A stretch of 64,000 nucleotides of DNA from Chloroflexota bacterium (lineage in GTDB: Bacteria; Chloroflexota; Anaerolineae; Anaerolineales; Villigracilaceae). Location: assembly GCA_016866215.1 (NCBI GenBank), contig VGNE01000013.1, positions 1 through 64,000 on the forward strand, in the 5' to 3' direction. The notes beneath the pieces are model-generated. The model worked only from the letters and a program-made list of their open reading frames with translations. It searched no databases and was not told where the DNA came from. A program made the translations under genes and the position numbers. Position 1 is the first letter of the stretch. Every line of letters starts with the position of its first letter. Of the stretch, positions 39,294-47,239 are shown piece by piece.

Positions 39294-40154
39294 CTACAAG
39301 AAAAAATTTCTTAACCAGTTGATCAGCACTGATTCGTCCACAGAAAAATATTGATATCCATAACGTAATATCAGGAGGGCGATAAAAGTCAGGCTGATTA
39401 ATGCTGTGAATATAGCGTCGTAATATTTAAAGGAATAATGGGTAAGTACATAGTCTGCCCGCTTCACTTTGCTGACCTCGCCGGTGAATGCGTATCCACG
39501 TGCGACCAGTGCATTGGTAAATTCTTCCGACCGCCTCAGAGATAATGCGAAGAGCGGGATCATATAATTCACATATTTTCTCAACTTGTAGACCGGTGAT
39601 TTTCCAGCCGTATCAAAACCACGCGCCTGCTCTGCCTGACGCACGATCTGGAAATCCTCCAATACCATGCCTGCAGACCGTAATGCCATGGCGAAGACAT
39701 AGGTGACCACGAATGGCAATCGGATCGTACGCATGGCAACAATCACGTCACGCTCACGCGATGTGCTCAAGAAGAAGACCATCGTGAAGATCATCGGCAG
39801 GATGCGGAAGTAGACAACGATCGCATCACGTACACGTTCCCAATAAACATTAATGCCCAGGAAATGAGCGATCAACTGGAATTCGGGATGAGTCCCCCCG
39901 ATGATAACGTAGGAAATGATGATGATCGATCCCATGGATACGGCAACGGGCACATAGATCTTCAGGGTGCGCATATCTACACGGCTGATCCACATGAACA
40001 GGATTAGGATGAGCATCAGTAGCATGTTCCACTCCGGCGCCGCCACGAACATCGGGAACAGACTGACGATCAGCATGAAGAACAGCTTCACGAACGGATG
40101 GATCATGTAGATGGGGGATTGGGTCGGGACGTATCCCAGCAATGTTTTGTTCAT
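39294..40154 (-). CDS. ecfT: ECF transporter transmembrane (T) component
   Basis: A 286-residue membrane protein with about six helices and the two cytoplasmic coupling motifs of EcfT: ARGFDTAG (about residue 175-182) and the related VARGYAFTGE near 225-234. It joins the ATPases to the substrate-binding S component, whose gene lies upstream beyond a terminator-like palindrome. Confidence 0.9.
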   Translation of the reverse strand: MNKTLLGYVPTQSPIYMIHPFVKLFFMLIVSLFPMFVAAPEWNMLLMLILILFMWISRVDMRTLKIYVPVAVSMGSIIIISYVIIGGTHPEFQLIAHFLGINVYWERVRDAIVVYFRILPMIFTMVFFLSTSRERDVIVAMRTIRLPFVVTYVFAMALRSAGMVLEDFQIVRQAEQARGFDTAGKSPVYKLRKYVNYMIPLFALSLRRSEEFTNALVARGYAFTGEVSKVKRADYVLTHYSFKYYDAIFTALISLTFIALLILRYGYQYFSVDESVLINWLRNFFL

Positions 40155-40181
40155 GGACAGCCTATAAAATCCATATCATAC

Positions 40182-40230
40182 TTGTTGAAAAATAAGCAGT
40201 TAGCGTCTAATATTAGACGCTAACTGCTTA
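40182..40230 (-). terminator. 38-bp perfect palindrome plus T-tract
   Basis: TAAGCAGTTAGCGTCTAA and its exact complement form one 38-base palindrome (40193-40230). On the minus strand TTTTTC follows. It lies after the S-component gene and before ecfT, so transcription may drop here, giving more S component than ATPase/T module. Confidence 0.75.
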
Positions 40231-40252
40231 TACTACATTAACATAGTTTCTG

Positions 40253-40885
40253 TTATGACCACCAGCGTTTCACAAACGCGGGAGTGCGGATGACAACTGC
40301 CGAGAGAGCCTTCAGGAGCACGAAGTTAAACACTAGGCCGGCGACGACATTGCCACCGAACCAACCCCAGATAAACAACGGCAAGGAATCGGTGGTGAGC
40401 AGGCCGAAGCCCTGAAGCACGACCAATGGCGACCATAATGCGCCGAAGGCGCTGGAGAGCACCATGGCGAGGAGCAGAATCCCATAGTCGCGACCGGTCT
40501 TTAGGCGAGGATCAAGTTTAAAGCGACGGAATACCCAGGCGGGCAAAAAGGCCTGCACGAAGTTTGCAGGAATGTAAGCAGCCGACACATAGAACGGTGT
40601 GCCAGCTATGGCGTTGGAGAAGAACGGGAAGATAGTCCCAGCCAGCACGCCCCATGCTCCAAACCAGACAGAACCGATCTGCTGGACGGCGATGCCGGTC
40701 CAGAAGAAATTGACACCAAAGCCAAGCGGAAAACTGATGCTGCCAAAGGCGCCGACTACAAACCCAATACCAATCAATAGGGCTGTAATGACAATGTGGA
40801 TGACCCCAACAGAGCGCCGTTCACCGGGTTGAACTCCCCAGATCTGTTCAGCTGTCATTTCCTTGGAAGTGGTTTGATTGGACAT
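40253..40885 (-). CDS. ECF transporter substrate-binding (S) component
   Basis: A 210-residue membrane protein with about six helices after a polar N-terminus (MSNQTTSKEMTAEQIWGVQPGER). ALLIGIGFVVGAFGSISFPLGFGVNF, GAWGVLAGTIFPFFSNAIAGTPFYVSAAYIPANFVQAFLPAWVFR and a C-terminal helix match the small, hydrophobic S-component style. The substrate cannot be read. It is preceded by a long leader and has the site AAAGGAGAT. Confidence 0.75.
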   Translation of the reverse strand: MSNQTTSKEMTAEQIWGVQPGERRSVGVIHIVITALLIGIGFVVGAFGSISFPLGFGVNFFWTGIAVQQIGSVWFGAWGVLAGTIFPFFSNAIAGTPFYVSAAYIPANFVQAFLPAWVFRRFKLDPRLKTGRDYGILLLAMVLSSAFGALWSPLVVLQGFGLLTTDSLPLFIWGWFGGNVVAGLVFNFVLLKALSAVVIRTPAFVKRWWS

Positions 40886-41183
40886 TTAAATCTCCTTTTG
40901 AATATGGTGGATAACAAAAAAACTCAATGAAAAGAGACTTCAACGTTCTATTTTTGCGTTTCACCTCCTTCAGTTTGCCATCCAAGTAAAAAGTGGAAAT
41001 TCGAACGGCTTTCTATAATCAAAATGGACTCTGCACACCAGTCAATGAGATACCGTCCGGAGATTCAATCAAAGCATAAGTGTAATATGAAAAGATGATC
41101 TTGCGGACGAGATGCCTGCTCTGCCTTTCATTCCATAACACCAGGCAAGCGAAAGTCAAATTATGAATGTAACAAAAATTGTC
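40886..41183 (-). promoter_or_regulatory. Long 5' leader of the ECF S-component gene
   Basis: About 300 bases separate the predicted transcript start (near 41183) from ATG 40885. There is no convincing gene inside. Near its end CTCTTTTCATTGAG, with a TTTTTTT run, could act as an attenuator, and GAAGGAGGTGAAACGC is an unused ribosome-site-like piece. I could not match it to TPP, FMN, cobalamin, THF or preQ1 aptamers. Leaders of this length before uptake genes commonly hold riboswitches; here that is inference. Confidence 0.45.
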
Positions 41184-41189
41184 TAACAA

Positions 41190-41218
41190 ATTATATGTCT
41201 GCGGTGTCAAAAAGTCAA
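41190..41218 (-). promoter_or_regulatory. Promoter TTGACT-N17-TATAAT
   Basis: On the minus strand TTGACT (41213-41218) and TATAAT (41190-41195) are 17 bases apart. It drives the ECF S-component transcript through a long leader. Confidence 0.8.
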
Positions 41219-41256
41219 CTCCCGTCTCAGAAACAGCCTCTCTCGTCTGTCCATGT

Positions 41257-41335
41257 TCCTACTGACTGACAAACTGGGCAGAGCCAGGGAAGATGGCGTG
41301 GACCACTACGTGTAGCTTGACAAAGCGAAACTGTA
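41257..41335 (+). pseudogene. TIR-domain gene fragment (copy 7), decayed
   Basis: GGGCAGAGCCAGGGAAGATGGCGTGGAC and CTTGACAAAGCGAAACT correspond to the DGVDAWLDKAKL part of the TIR gene. The mini-element ending GCCAGGGA sits at the same place as in copy 1, and CACTACGTGTAG is an extra insertion. Only the core is recognisable. Confidence 0.6.
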
Positions 41336-41404
41336 CTAAACGCGGCCAGAAATTGCTGAAATGCCTCTCGAAACAGAATCAACTTCCACTGTCCATCGTC
41401 TTTC

Positions 41405-41606
41405 TATAAGTTATAATCCCTCTGCAAACTCACATCGTAAATCGGAAATCATAAATGAAGAACTCCTCCTTCCAATCCATCATCCTCAAACTTCAAGACT
41501 TCTGGGCATCCAAGGGATGTCTCATCACACAGCCCCTACTACATCCAGGTCGGCGCAGGGACGATGAACCCTGGGGCATTCCTGCGCGTGCTCGGACCCG
41601 AACCAA
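41405..41606 (+). pseudogene. Truncated copy of the glyQS promoter and 5' end
   Basis: AGTTATAATC, a leader ending ATCGGAAATC.TAAATGA and then about 150 bases of coding sequence repeat the start of glyQS (42240-42505) at roughly 90% identity. One extra base in CAGCCCCTACTAC shifts the frame, and the copy ends after GCTCGGACCCGAACC. A RelE-type toxin-antitoxin pair lies between it and the intact gene. Confidence 0.88.
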
Positions 41607-41635
41607 TTCAAATTCAAAGGATGGATATGAAGAAT

Positions 41636-41675
41636 AAAAAAGTCTCCGATCTTTGTAGAAATCGGAGACTTTTTA
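41636..41675 (-). terminator. Symmetric terminator of the RelE/antitoxin pair
   Basis: AAAAAGTCTCCGAT and ATCGGAGACTTTTT form a perfect stem around CTTTGTAGAA. With the A-run and T-run it can work on both strands. It lies at the end of the minus-strand toxin gene and at the end of the truncated glyQ copy. Confidence 0.85.
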
Positions 41676-42017
41676 CTTCAGCGCATACGCCCGGTCATGC
41701 GGACCGACTGTTAGAAATACGACTGTTTTATCGTCCAACCCGTTACAAAAACAAAACTGACAATCTTTGATGTGGCGGCACTCTTCACAGATCACGTAAA
41801 TGATGCGAAAGTTTCGATCCACGCGAACGCTGCGGCAGCCGCGCAGGTTTAATTTACCGCTGATATCCCCTAAAAATTCGGCGTTTTCATACGGATCGGC
41901 AAGCGTTCGTTCGATACGCCGTTTGATTTGCTTGCGCAAGGCGGAATAAAGGCGCAGGTTTTTTACAAACTGCGCCTCATAAACATCCGTGTATTCACTC
42001 ACCCCAAACCTCGTCAC
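41673..42017 (-). CDS. RelE/ParE-superfamily toxin
   Basis: A 114-residue protein: FVKNLRLYSALRKQIKRRIERTLADPYENAEFL, then LNLRGCRSVRVDRNFRIIYVI and a late VVFLTVGPHDRAYA. The DRNFRIIYVI strand and the terminal HDRAY are typical of RelE-fold mRNA interferases. An unusual Cys/His cluster (CEECRHIKDCQFCFC) sits before the last strand and might bind metal. It overlaps the antitoxin gene by 23 bases, which lies upstream on the same strand. Confidence 0.82.
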   Translation of the reverse strand: MTRFGVSEYTDVYEAQFVKNLRLYSALRKQIKRRIERTLADPYENAEFLGDISGKLNLRGCRSVRVDRNFRIIYVICEECRHIKDCQFCFCNGLDDKTVVFLTVGPHDRAYALK

Positions 42018-42210
42018 GCTGGTACAGTTTGGGTTGTTCTTTTACTTTGCGCTCAAGGATTTTTTCCATGTCTTCGTACAACGGCGAACCGGGAGAAAGA
42101 TAAAACAACCCATTTTCGCGCGCAAAATTTGCCAGTTCCTCGCGCATCACTTTACGCACCAGTGTCTCAAGGACTTTGGTCAACTCATCGAAATCTGTCG
42201 CCTGTGCCAT
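41995..42210 (-). CDS. Antitoxin of the RelE-type pair
   Basis: A 71-residue, mainly helical protein (DFDELTKVLETLVRKVMREELANFARENGLFYLSPGSPLYEDMEKILERK). Length, acidity and position before the toxin fit an antitoxin. I cannot name the DNA-binding type. The pair transcribes away from glyQS. Confidence 0.72.
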   Translation of the reverse strand: MAQATDFDELTKVLETLVRKVMREELANFARENGLFYLSPGSPLYEDMEKILERKVKEQPKLYQRDEVWGE

Positions 42211-42246
42211 GTTTCCATTTTACACCGAAAACGCCATCGCGTCAGT

Positions 42247-42252
42247 TATAAT
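42247..42252 (+). promoter_or_regulatory. -10 box of glyQS
   Basis: CAGTTATAATCTC holds TATAAT at 42247-42252, the same as in the truncated copy at 41412-41417. A REP element sits in the leader between this box and ATG 42362. Confidence 0.6.
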
Positions 42253-42263
42253 CTCAGCGCATT

Positions 42264-42309
42264 CTGGTCTCGATACGCCCTCTAAAATCATTCGGGCTAC
42301 TCGACCACC
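42264..42309. repeat. REP element in the glyQS leader
   Basis: CTGGTCTCGATACGCCC...GGGCTACTCGACCACC. It is absent from the truncated copy at 41.4 kb, so it entered after the duplication or was lost there. Confidence 0.8.
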
Positions 42310-42361
42310 AATCCAAAATCGTAAACTTGTGTTGAGTAAATCGAAACATCGGAAATCGTAA

Positions 42362-45300
42362 ATGACGAAACCTTCCTCCTTCCAATCCATCATCCTCAAA
42401 CTACAAGACTTCTGGGCATCCAAGGGATGTCTCATCACACAGCCATACTACACCCAGGTCGGCGCAGGGACGATGAACCCTGCCACCTTCCTGCGCGTGC
42501 TCGGACCCGAGCCGTGGAACGTGGCGTACGTCGAGCCGTCTGTGCGCCCCGACGATGGGCGTTACGGCGAGAACCCCAACCGCTTCCAGCTCCACACTCA
42601 ATTTCAGGTCATCCTCAAGCCCGATCCCGGCAATCCGCAGGAACTCTACCTCGAGTCGCTCAAAGCCCTCGGCATTGATCCGCGCCAGCACGACATCCGC
42701 TTTGTGGAGGATAACTGGGAGCAGCCCGCCATCTCCGCGTGGGGCTTGGGTTGGGAGGTCTGGCTCGACGGGCAGGAGATCACACAGTTCACCTACTTCC
42801 AGCAGATGGGCGGCGTGGCGCTCGACCCCGTCTCGGTCGAGATCACCTACGGGCTCGAACGCATCCTCATCGCGCTCAACAACGCCAAAGACATCTGGCA
42901 TGAAGAATGGGGCGCAGGCGTAACCTATGGCGAGATCCGACACGCCGAAGAGGTCGAGCACTCCAAATATTATTTTGAAACCGCCGACATCGCCCGCGTC
43001 CGCGCCATGTACGACCTCTTCTCCGCCGAAGCCGACGCCTGTCTCGCCGCTGGTCTCATCGTCCCCGCGCACGACTACGTCCTCAAATGCTCGCACTCCT
43101 TCAACATCCTCGACACCCGCGGCGCCATCTCCGTCGCCGAACGTCAAGCCTTCTTCCGCCGCATCCGCGAACTCGCCAGGGGAGTGGCGACGGCGTATGA
43201 AGAGCAGCGCAAAAATTTGGAATATCCGTTATTGAAGGAAGAGAATAGAGAAAAGAGAGTAGAGATTAGTAAACCCAACTACTCACTACTCACTACTCCC
43301 CAATCTCTGCTCTTGGAAATTGGAGTTGAAGAACTCCCAGCAGACGACGTCGATACCGCCTACCAAGCCTTATCCACCCGTTTCCCGTTACTACTTAAGG
43401 AACTGAATCTCACTCATGGCGACGTCCGCATCTTCACAACCCCGAGGCGGATCGTCGTTTCAGCAGCCTCTCTCTCCCCCAGGCAGCCCGACCGCGAAGA
43501 CCTCGTCAAAGGTCCCCCCGCCGATAAAGCCATTGTAGAACAAGCCTCAGGCTTGTTTTACACGCCCGCCGCGCAAGGCTTCGCCAAAAAGAACGGCGTC
43601 AACGTCGAAGATCTGCAAGTCCGCGAAGAAGGCGGCGGGAAGTATGTCTTCGTTGTGGTCAAGCAGACCGGACGCCCGACTCCCGAAGTCCTCGCCGAAG
43701 CGTTGCCTAAGTTGGCGGCAGATATCAAGTTCGAAAAGTCCATGCGCTGGAATGACTCCGGTGTTGCGTTCTCACGTCCGATTCGTTGGTATGTCGCTTT
43801 ACTCGGTGACATGGTCATCCCCTTCGAATTTGCTGGCGTGGTCAGCGGCAATACCTCTCGCGGACTCCGCCCTTACGACTCACCGGAAATCAAAATTCCT
43901 TCTGCCGAGGCATACTTTGACATCATCCGCGAAGCAGGCATTTTGCTCGACAAAGAAGAACGCAAAGCCTCCATCGTGGAGCAGGTCAAAGAAGCCGCGT
44001 CCCTCGTCGGTGGCGAAGCCATCATCGAAGAAGGTCTGCTCAACGAAGTGACCAACCTGATCGAAATGCCCACCGCCGTCATGGGTGGATTCAACGAAGA
44101 ATTCCTCGCCCTGCCGCGTGATGTTTTGATTTCTGTGATGAAGAAACATCAACGATATTTCCCGATCGTAGGGACACCCCTCGCGGGTGTCCAGGTGGAA
44201 GGCGGATCGGGGCAATCTGGATCGGGGCAATCTGGATCGGGGCAATCTGGACAGGGGCAAGCCCAGTCCCTACGCCCGCATTTTGTGGCAATCCGCAACG
44301 GCGATGACATCCACATTGACATCGTCCGCGAAGGGAACGAACACGTCCTCAGCGCGCGCTTTGCTGACGCGGACTTCTTCGTCCGCGAAGATGTGAAACT
44401 CAAGCTCGAAGATTATCGTCCCAAACTTTCTTCGCTGACCTTCCACACCAAGCTCGGTTCCATGCTCGACAAATCCGACCGCATCCTGAAACTCGGTGCG
44501 GAAGTGGGCGCGATGCTCGGCTTCAAAGGCGTGGACGAGATCAAGCCGCTCGGGCGCGCGGTCTATCTCGCCAAAGCAGATCTAGTGACTCAGATGGTGA
44601 CCGAAATGACTTCTCTGCAAGGCATCATCGGCGGTGAATATGCGCTGCGCTCTGGTGAGACTGCTGAAGTGGCACAGGCGATTTCGGAGCAGTATCAAGC
44701 CGTCCCGAAGACAAAGATCGGGCTGGCGCTCGCGTTGGCTGACCGTATCGACTCGCTCGTCGGTCTCTTCGCTGCGGGACTAGCTCCCACGGGCGCGAAA
44801 GACCCGTTCGGCCAGCGCCGCGCCGCGATTGGCATTGTGCAACCGCTGATCGAGCATAACGTTGACTTCGACTTAGCCGAAGCCGTGAAGAAATCTGCGA
44901 AGACTCAACCGATTCCAGTTAGCGATGAAGCGCGAAAACAAATCCCTGAATTCATCGCGGGACGTTTGAAGATAGTATTGGGCGACCTCGGTTACAAGCA
45001 CGACGTTGTGGAAGCCGTTCTTGCGGCGCAATCAAACAACCCTGCGGGAACTGTCCGGGCGGTGAAGCAACTGTCCGCTTGGGTGGGACGCGAAGATTGG
45101 CATGAGATACTGCCTGGGTTTGCGAGGTGCGTCCGCATTACACGCGACCAAAAGAAAACGTTCAAAGTTGATTCGAAGAACTTTGCCGAGAAAGAAGAGA
45201 AGGATTTGTTCAAGGCTCTCGAAAAAGCCGAAAAAGCCAAACGCGCCGAGGGTTCAGTGGATGATTTCTTGAATGTGTTTGTGCCGATGATTTCTGCTGT

Positions 45301-45433
45301 GAATAGTTTCTTTGATAAAGTTTTGGTAATGGCGGAAGACAAGAAGTTGCAGGAAAATCGTCTCGGCTTGCTGCAACGGATCGCCGCGCTGTCGAGCGGC
45401 GTTGCGGATTTTAGCAAACTCGAAGGCTTTTAG
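42362..45433 (+). CDS. glyQS: Glycyl-tRNA synthetase, fused alpha and beta subunits
   Basis: The protein has 1023 residues. Residues 1-290 are the alpha subunit ([55 protein letters not shown]). Residues about 315-1023 are the beta subunit ([25 protein letters not shown], then an HD-type and an anticodon-binding region). The fused form charges tRNA-Gly as a single chain. The linker (about 292-312) is encoded by ACTACTCACTACTCACTACT-type repeats. Residues about 602-638 are a GSGQS tandem insertion. The first 45 codons have a truncated copy at 41.45 kb. Confidence 0.95.
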   Translation: MTKPSSFQSIILKLQDFWASKGCLITQPYYTQVGAGTMNPATFLRVLGPEPWNVAYVEPSVRPDDGRYGENPNRFQLHTQFQVILKPDPGNPQELYLESLKALGIDPRQHDIRFVEDNWEQPAISAWGLGWEVWLDGQEITQFTYFQQMGGVALDPVSVEITYGLERILIALNNAKDIWHEEWGAGVTYGEIRHAEEVEHSKYYFETADIARVRAMYDLFSAEADACLAAGLIVPAHDYVLKCSHSFNILDTRGAISVAERQAFFRRIRELARGVATAYEEQRKNLEYPLLKEENREKRVEISKPNYSLLTTPQSLLLEIGVEELPADDVDTAYQALSTRFPLLLKELNLTHGDVRIFTTPRRIVVSAASLSPRQPDREDLVKGPPADKAIVEQASGLFYTPAAQGFAKKNGVNVEDLQVREEGGGKYVFVVVKQTGRPTPEVLAEALPKLAADIKFEKSMRWNDSGVAFSRPIRWYVALLGDMVIPFEFAGVVSGNTSRGLRPYDSPEIKIPSAEAYFDIIREAGILLDKEERKASIVEQVKEAASLVGGEAIIEEGLLNEVTNLIEMPTAVMGGFNEEFLALPRDVLISVMKKHQRYFPIVGTPLAGVQVEGGSGQSGSGQSGSGQSGQGQAQSLRPHFVAIRNGDDIHIDIVREGNEHVLSARFADADFFVREDVKLKLEDYRPKLSSLTFHTKLGSMLDKSDRILKLGAEVGAMLGFKGVDEIKPLGRAVYLAKADLVTQMVTEMTSLQGIIGGEYALRSGETAEVAQAISEQYQAVPKTKIGLALALADRIDSLVGLFAAGLAPTGAKDPFGQRRAAIGIVQPLIEHNVDFDLAEAVKKSAKTQPIPVSDEARKQIPEFIAGRLKIVLGDLGYKHDVVEAVLAAQSNNPAGTVRAVKQLSAWVGREDWHEILPGFARCVRITRDQKKTFKVDSKNFAEKEEKDLFKALEKAEKAKRAEGSVDDFLNVFVPMISAVNSFFDKVLVMAEDKKLQENRLGLLQRIAALSSGVADFSKLEGF
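44165..44275. repeat. In-frame tandem repeat inside glyQS
   Basis: GGATCGGGGCAATCT is repeated three times with a fourth variant, giving GSGQS units. The tract is framed by GTAGGGACACCC...GGGTGTCC on the left and GGGGCAAGCCC...GTCCCTACG on the right, which together form an outer inverted repeat (CGTAGGGAC/GTCCCTACG). It looks like a palindromic element with internal amplification, kept in frame within an essential gene. Confidence 0.85.
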
Positions 45434-45442
45434 AATTTCTAC

Positions 45443-45513
45443 GTCATTGCGAGCCGCGAAGCGGCGGAGCAATCCCCCAATTACCAGGAGACTGCTTCGT
45501 TCCTCGCAGTGAC
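45443..45513. repeat. GTCATTGCGAG...CTCGCAGTGAC repeat
   Basis: GTCATTGCGAGCCGCGAAGC and GGAGCAATCCCCC, then ACTGCTTCGTTCCTCGCAGTGAC, form an imperfect palindrome of the same family as 51884-52005 and 26041-26102. It follows the glyQS stop by about ten bases. Confidence 0.82.
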
Positions 45514-45529
45514 ATTAGCAACGAAGACT

Positions 45530-45673
45530 ATGCCTCAATTTGCAATCTGCATTCAAAGCGACGACTCCGATCTGCTCACTCCGCGCATGATCTACGAAAT
45601 TCTGCCCGACGAAAGCGCGGCAAAGTCAAACCATGTTCGTGTGATTGACAACGAAAACGAAAGATCCGATTGA
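45530..45673 (+). CDS. Short (truncated?) relative of the protein at 34072
   Basis: ATG 45530 to TGA 45673 encodes 47 residues: MPQFAICIQSDDSDLLTPRM, then IYEILPDESAAKSNHVRVIDNENERSD. The order FAIC...IY.ILPD...RVID matches the 92-residue protein at 34072 (YAIC...IYRVLPD...RIIDESGEDYLFPADYF), but the YLFPADYF end is missing. It is either a shortened gene or a remnant. There is no clear ribosome site. Confidence 0.5.
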   Translation: MPQFAICIQSDDSDLLTPRMIYEILPDESAAKSNHVRVIDNENERSD

Positions 45674-45741
45674 GTTGATAGACTTTTAGTAACAGAGTGG
45701 ATGAGGCGTGCCTTGTCCACGTTGCTATTCGGGAGGGACTC

Positions 45742-47085
45742 ATGTCCGTTGACTACACTCAAAAATCATATTGGCTCAATTCCTACGGGCCATACTCACC
45801 GAATGCCGCTGTGACAGGCGACGTCGATGTGGATGTTGCCATCATCGGCGGTGGGTTCACTGGCTTGTCAACCGCGTATTTCCTACGCAAAGCCGAACCG
45901 ACGATAAGGGTCGCTGTGCTGGAGGGGGAGGTCGTCGGCTACGGCGCGAGCGGACGAAACGGCGGCTTCGCCATGACGTTGTTCGGCCTGGAGCCAGCTG
46001 TGACTGCCATGCTATTCGGCAAACAACGAATGGTGGACGCGCATCACTACTGCGAGCGCTCGGTTGATTTGGTGCGCGACCTGATTTGCGAGCACAACAT
46101 CCAGAGCGATTTCGAATATAGTGGCTTCTTGCGGCTGGCAACTACGACTGGCTACGTCAAACGCATCCAACATGACCTCGAACTGCTGACCAACCTCGGC
46201 GTGAGCGGCATCGAATGGATTGACCAGCCCAAAGCCCGCGCCGAAGTGGACAGTCCGCTGGTGTTGGGGGCGTGGAGCGAAGCGCGCTGTGGGATTCTGA
46301 ATCCAGCCAAACAGGTGCGCGAATTGAAGCGGGTCGCGCAAGAAGCCGGGGCGGTCGTGTACGAGCAATCGCCTGTGATTGAGATTCAACGCGGAGCAAA
46401 GTTCACGCTGAAGACGCCGAAGGGGACAGTCACGGCTGATAAGATTGTCTTCGCGACGAACGCGTACTCGCATCTCATCCCCGAAATCTGGAACAAACAG
46501 GTTCCCGCTTTTACACATATGGTCATCACCGAACCGCTGACCAAAGCACAGTTGGATTCGATTGGCTGGAAAAACCGTCAGGGACTCGAAGACGCGCGCA
46601 ACCTGGTCCACTACCTGCGTCTCACTGTGGACAATCGTCTCGCCATCGGCGGCAGTGACGTGACGATCACCTATGGCCGCGACATGGCCCGTGACCTGAA
46701 CGAGAAGACCTTCCAGCAATTGGAAAAGGATACGATTGAATTGTTTCCCGCCTTGAAAGATGTAAAGTTCACATTTCGCTGGGGCGGCCCCGTCAGCGTG
46801 ACTCTGCAAATGGCGCCTGCCATCGGCATGGTCGGCGACGCGCGCGCCTGGTACAGCCTCGGTTGCGTGGGACATGGCGTCGCGCCGACGCATCTGAATG
46901 GGCAGACTCTTGCTGATTTATTGCTGGAACGCAAGACCGACCTGACTTCAATCTGGTTTGTGGATCGCAAGCCGATTGCCTGGCCGCCCGAACCGTTGCG
47001 CTGGGTAGCTTCGCAGGCTTTGCTTGGTTATTTGCACGCAGAAGACTGGTGGTACGAGCGCGGCATGAAGGCGGCAGCGCAATAA
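45742..47085 (+). CDS. FAD-dependent amine/amino-acid oxidase (DadA/PuuB-like)
   Basis: From ATG 45742 ([20 protein letters not shown]), preceded by GGGAGGG, the protein has 447 residues. A Rossmann dinucleotide-binding motif [19 protein letters not shown] lies near 32-50. [11 protein letters not shown] follows, a typical DAO-family segment that often includes the FAD contact. The C-terminal [22 protein letters not shown] fits gamma-glutamylputrescine oxidase-like members. Substrate unknown. A terminator follows. Confidence 0.82.
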   Translation: MSVDYTQKSYWLNSYGPYSPNAAVTGDVDVDVAIIGGGFTGLSTAYFLRKAEPTIRVAVLEGEVVGYGASGRNGGFAMTLFGLEPAVTAMLFGKQRMVDAHHYCERSVDLVRDLICEHNIQSDFEYSGFLRLATTTGYVKRIQHDLELLTNLGVSGIEWIDQPKARAEVDSPLVLGAWSEARCGILNPAKQVRELKRVAQEAGAVVYEQSPVIEIQRGAKFTLKTPKGTVTADKIVFATNAYSHLIPEIWNKQVPAFTHMVITEPLTKAQLDSIGWKNRQGLEDARNLVHYLRLTVDNRLAIGGSDVTITYGRDMARDLNEKTFQQLEKDTIELFPALKDVKFTFRWGGPVSVTLQMAPAIGMVGDARAWYSLGCVGHGVAPTHLNGQTLADLLLERKTDLTSIWFVDRKPIAWPPEPLRWVASQALLGYLHAEDWWYERGMKAAAQ

Positions 47086-47124
47086 CCGGCATCGAAGAGA
47101 TCCGTGCCGGGCAACAAAGTCGAA

Positions 47125-47152
47125 AGCAGGCGAACAACCTGCTCTTTTGTTT
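47125..47152 (+). terminator. Intrinsic terminator after the oxidase gene
   Basis: AGCAGG (47125-47130) pairs with CCTGCT (47138-47143), and CTTTTGTTT follows. Confidence 0.75.
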
Positions 47153-47185
47153 GGTGCGAATTCTCGAATGCGTCTATAATTCACT

Positions 47186-47232
47186 CAACCCTGTGTACCT
47201 GTGTACTTGTGTACCTGTCCACTTGCCCACCT
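47186..47232. repeat. CTGTGTACTTGTGTACCTG microrepeat
   Basis: CCTGTGTACCTGTGTACTTG and its continuation precede dnaG. A similar tract (CTGTTTACTTGTGTACTTG) precedes nuoJ at about 60790-60815. Confidence 0.65.
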
Positions 47233-47239
47233 CAATTCC

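Noticed and set aside
41019-41210. 63-codon minus frame in the ECF leader
   Set aside because: The only start is a TTG overlapping the promoter, and the protein has no features. The leader is more likely non-coding.
42401-43147. 248-codon minus frame
   Set aside because: Antisense of the GlyQ half of glyQS; the coding side is certain.
44187-44270. Possible short CRISPR-like array (repeated GGATCGGGGCAATCT)
   Set aside because: The units are directly adjacent, without spacers, and translated in frame. No cas genes are present anywhere in the window.
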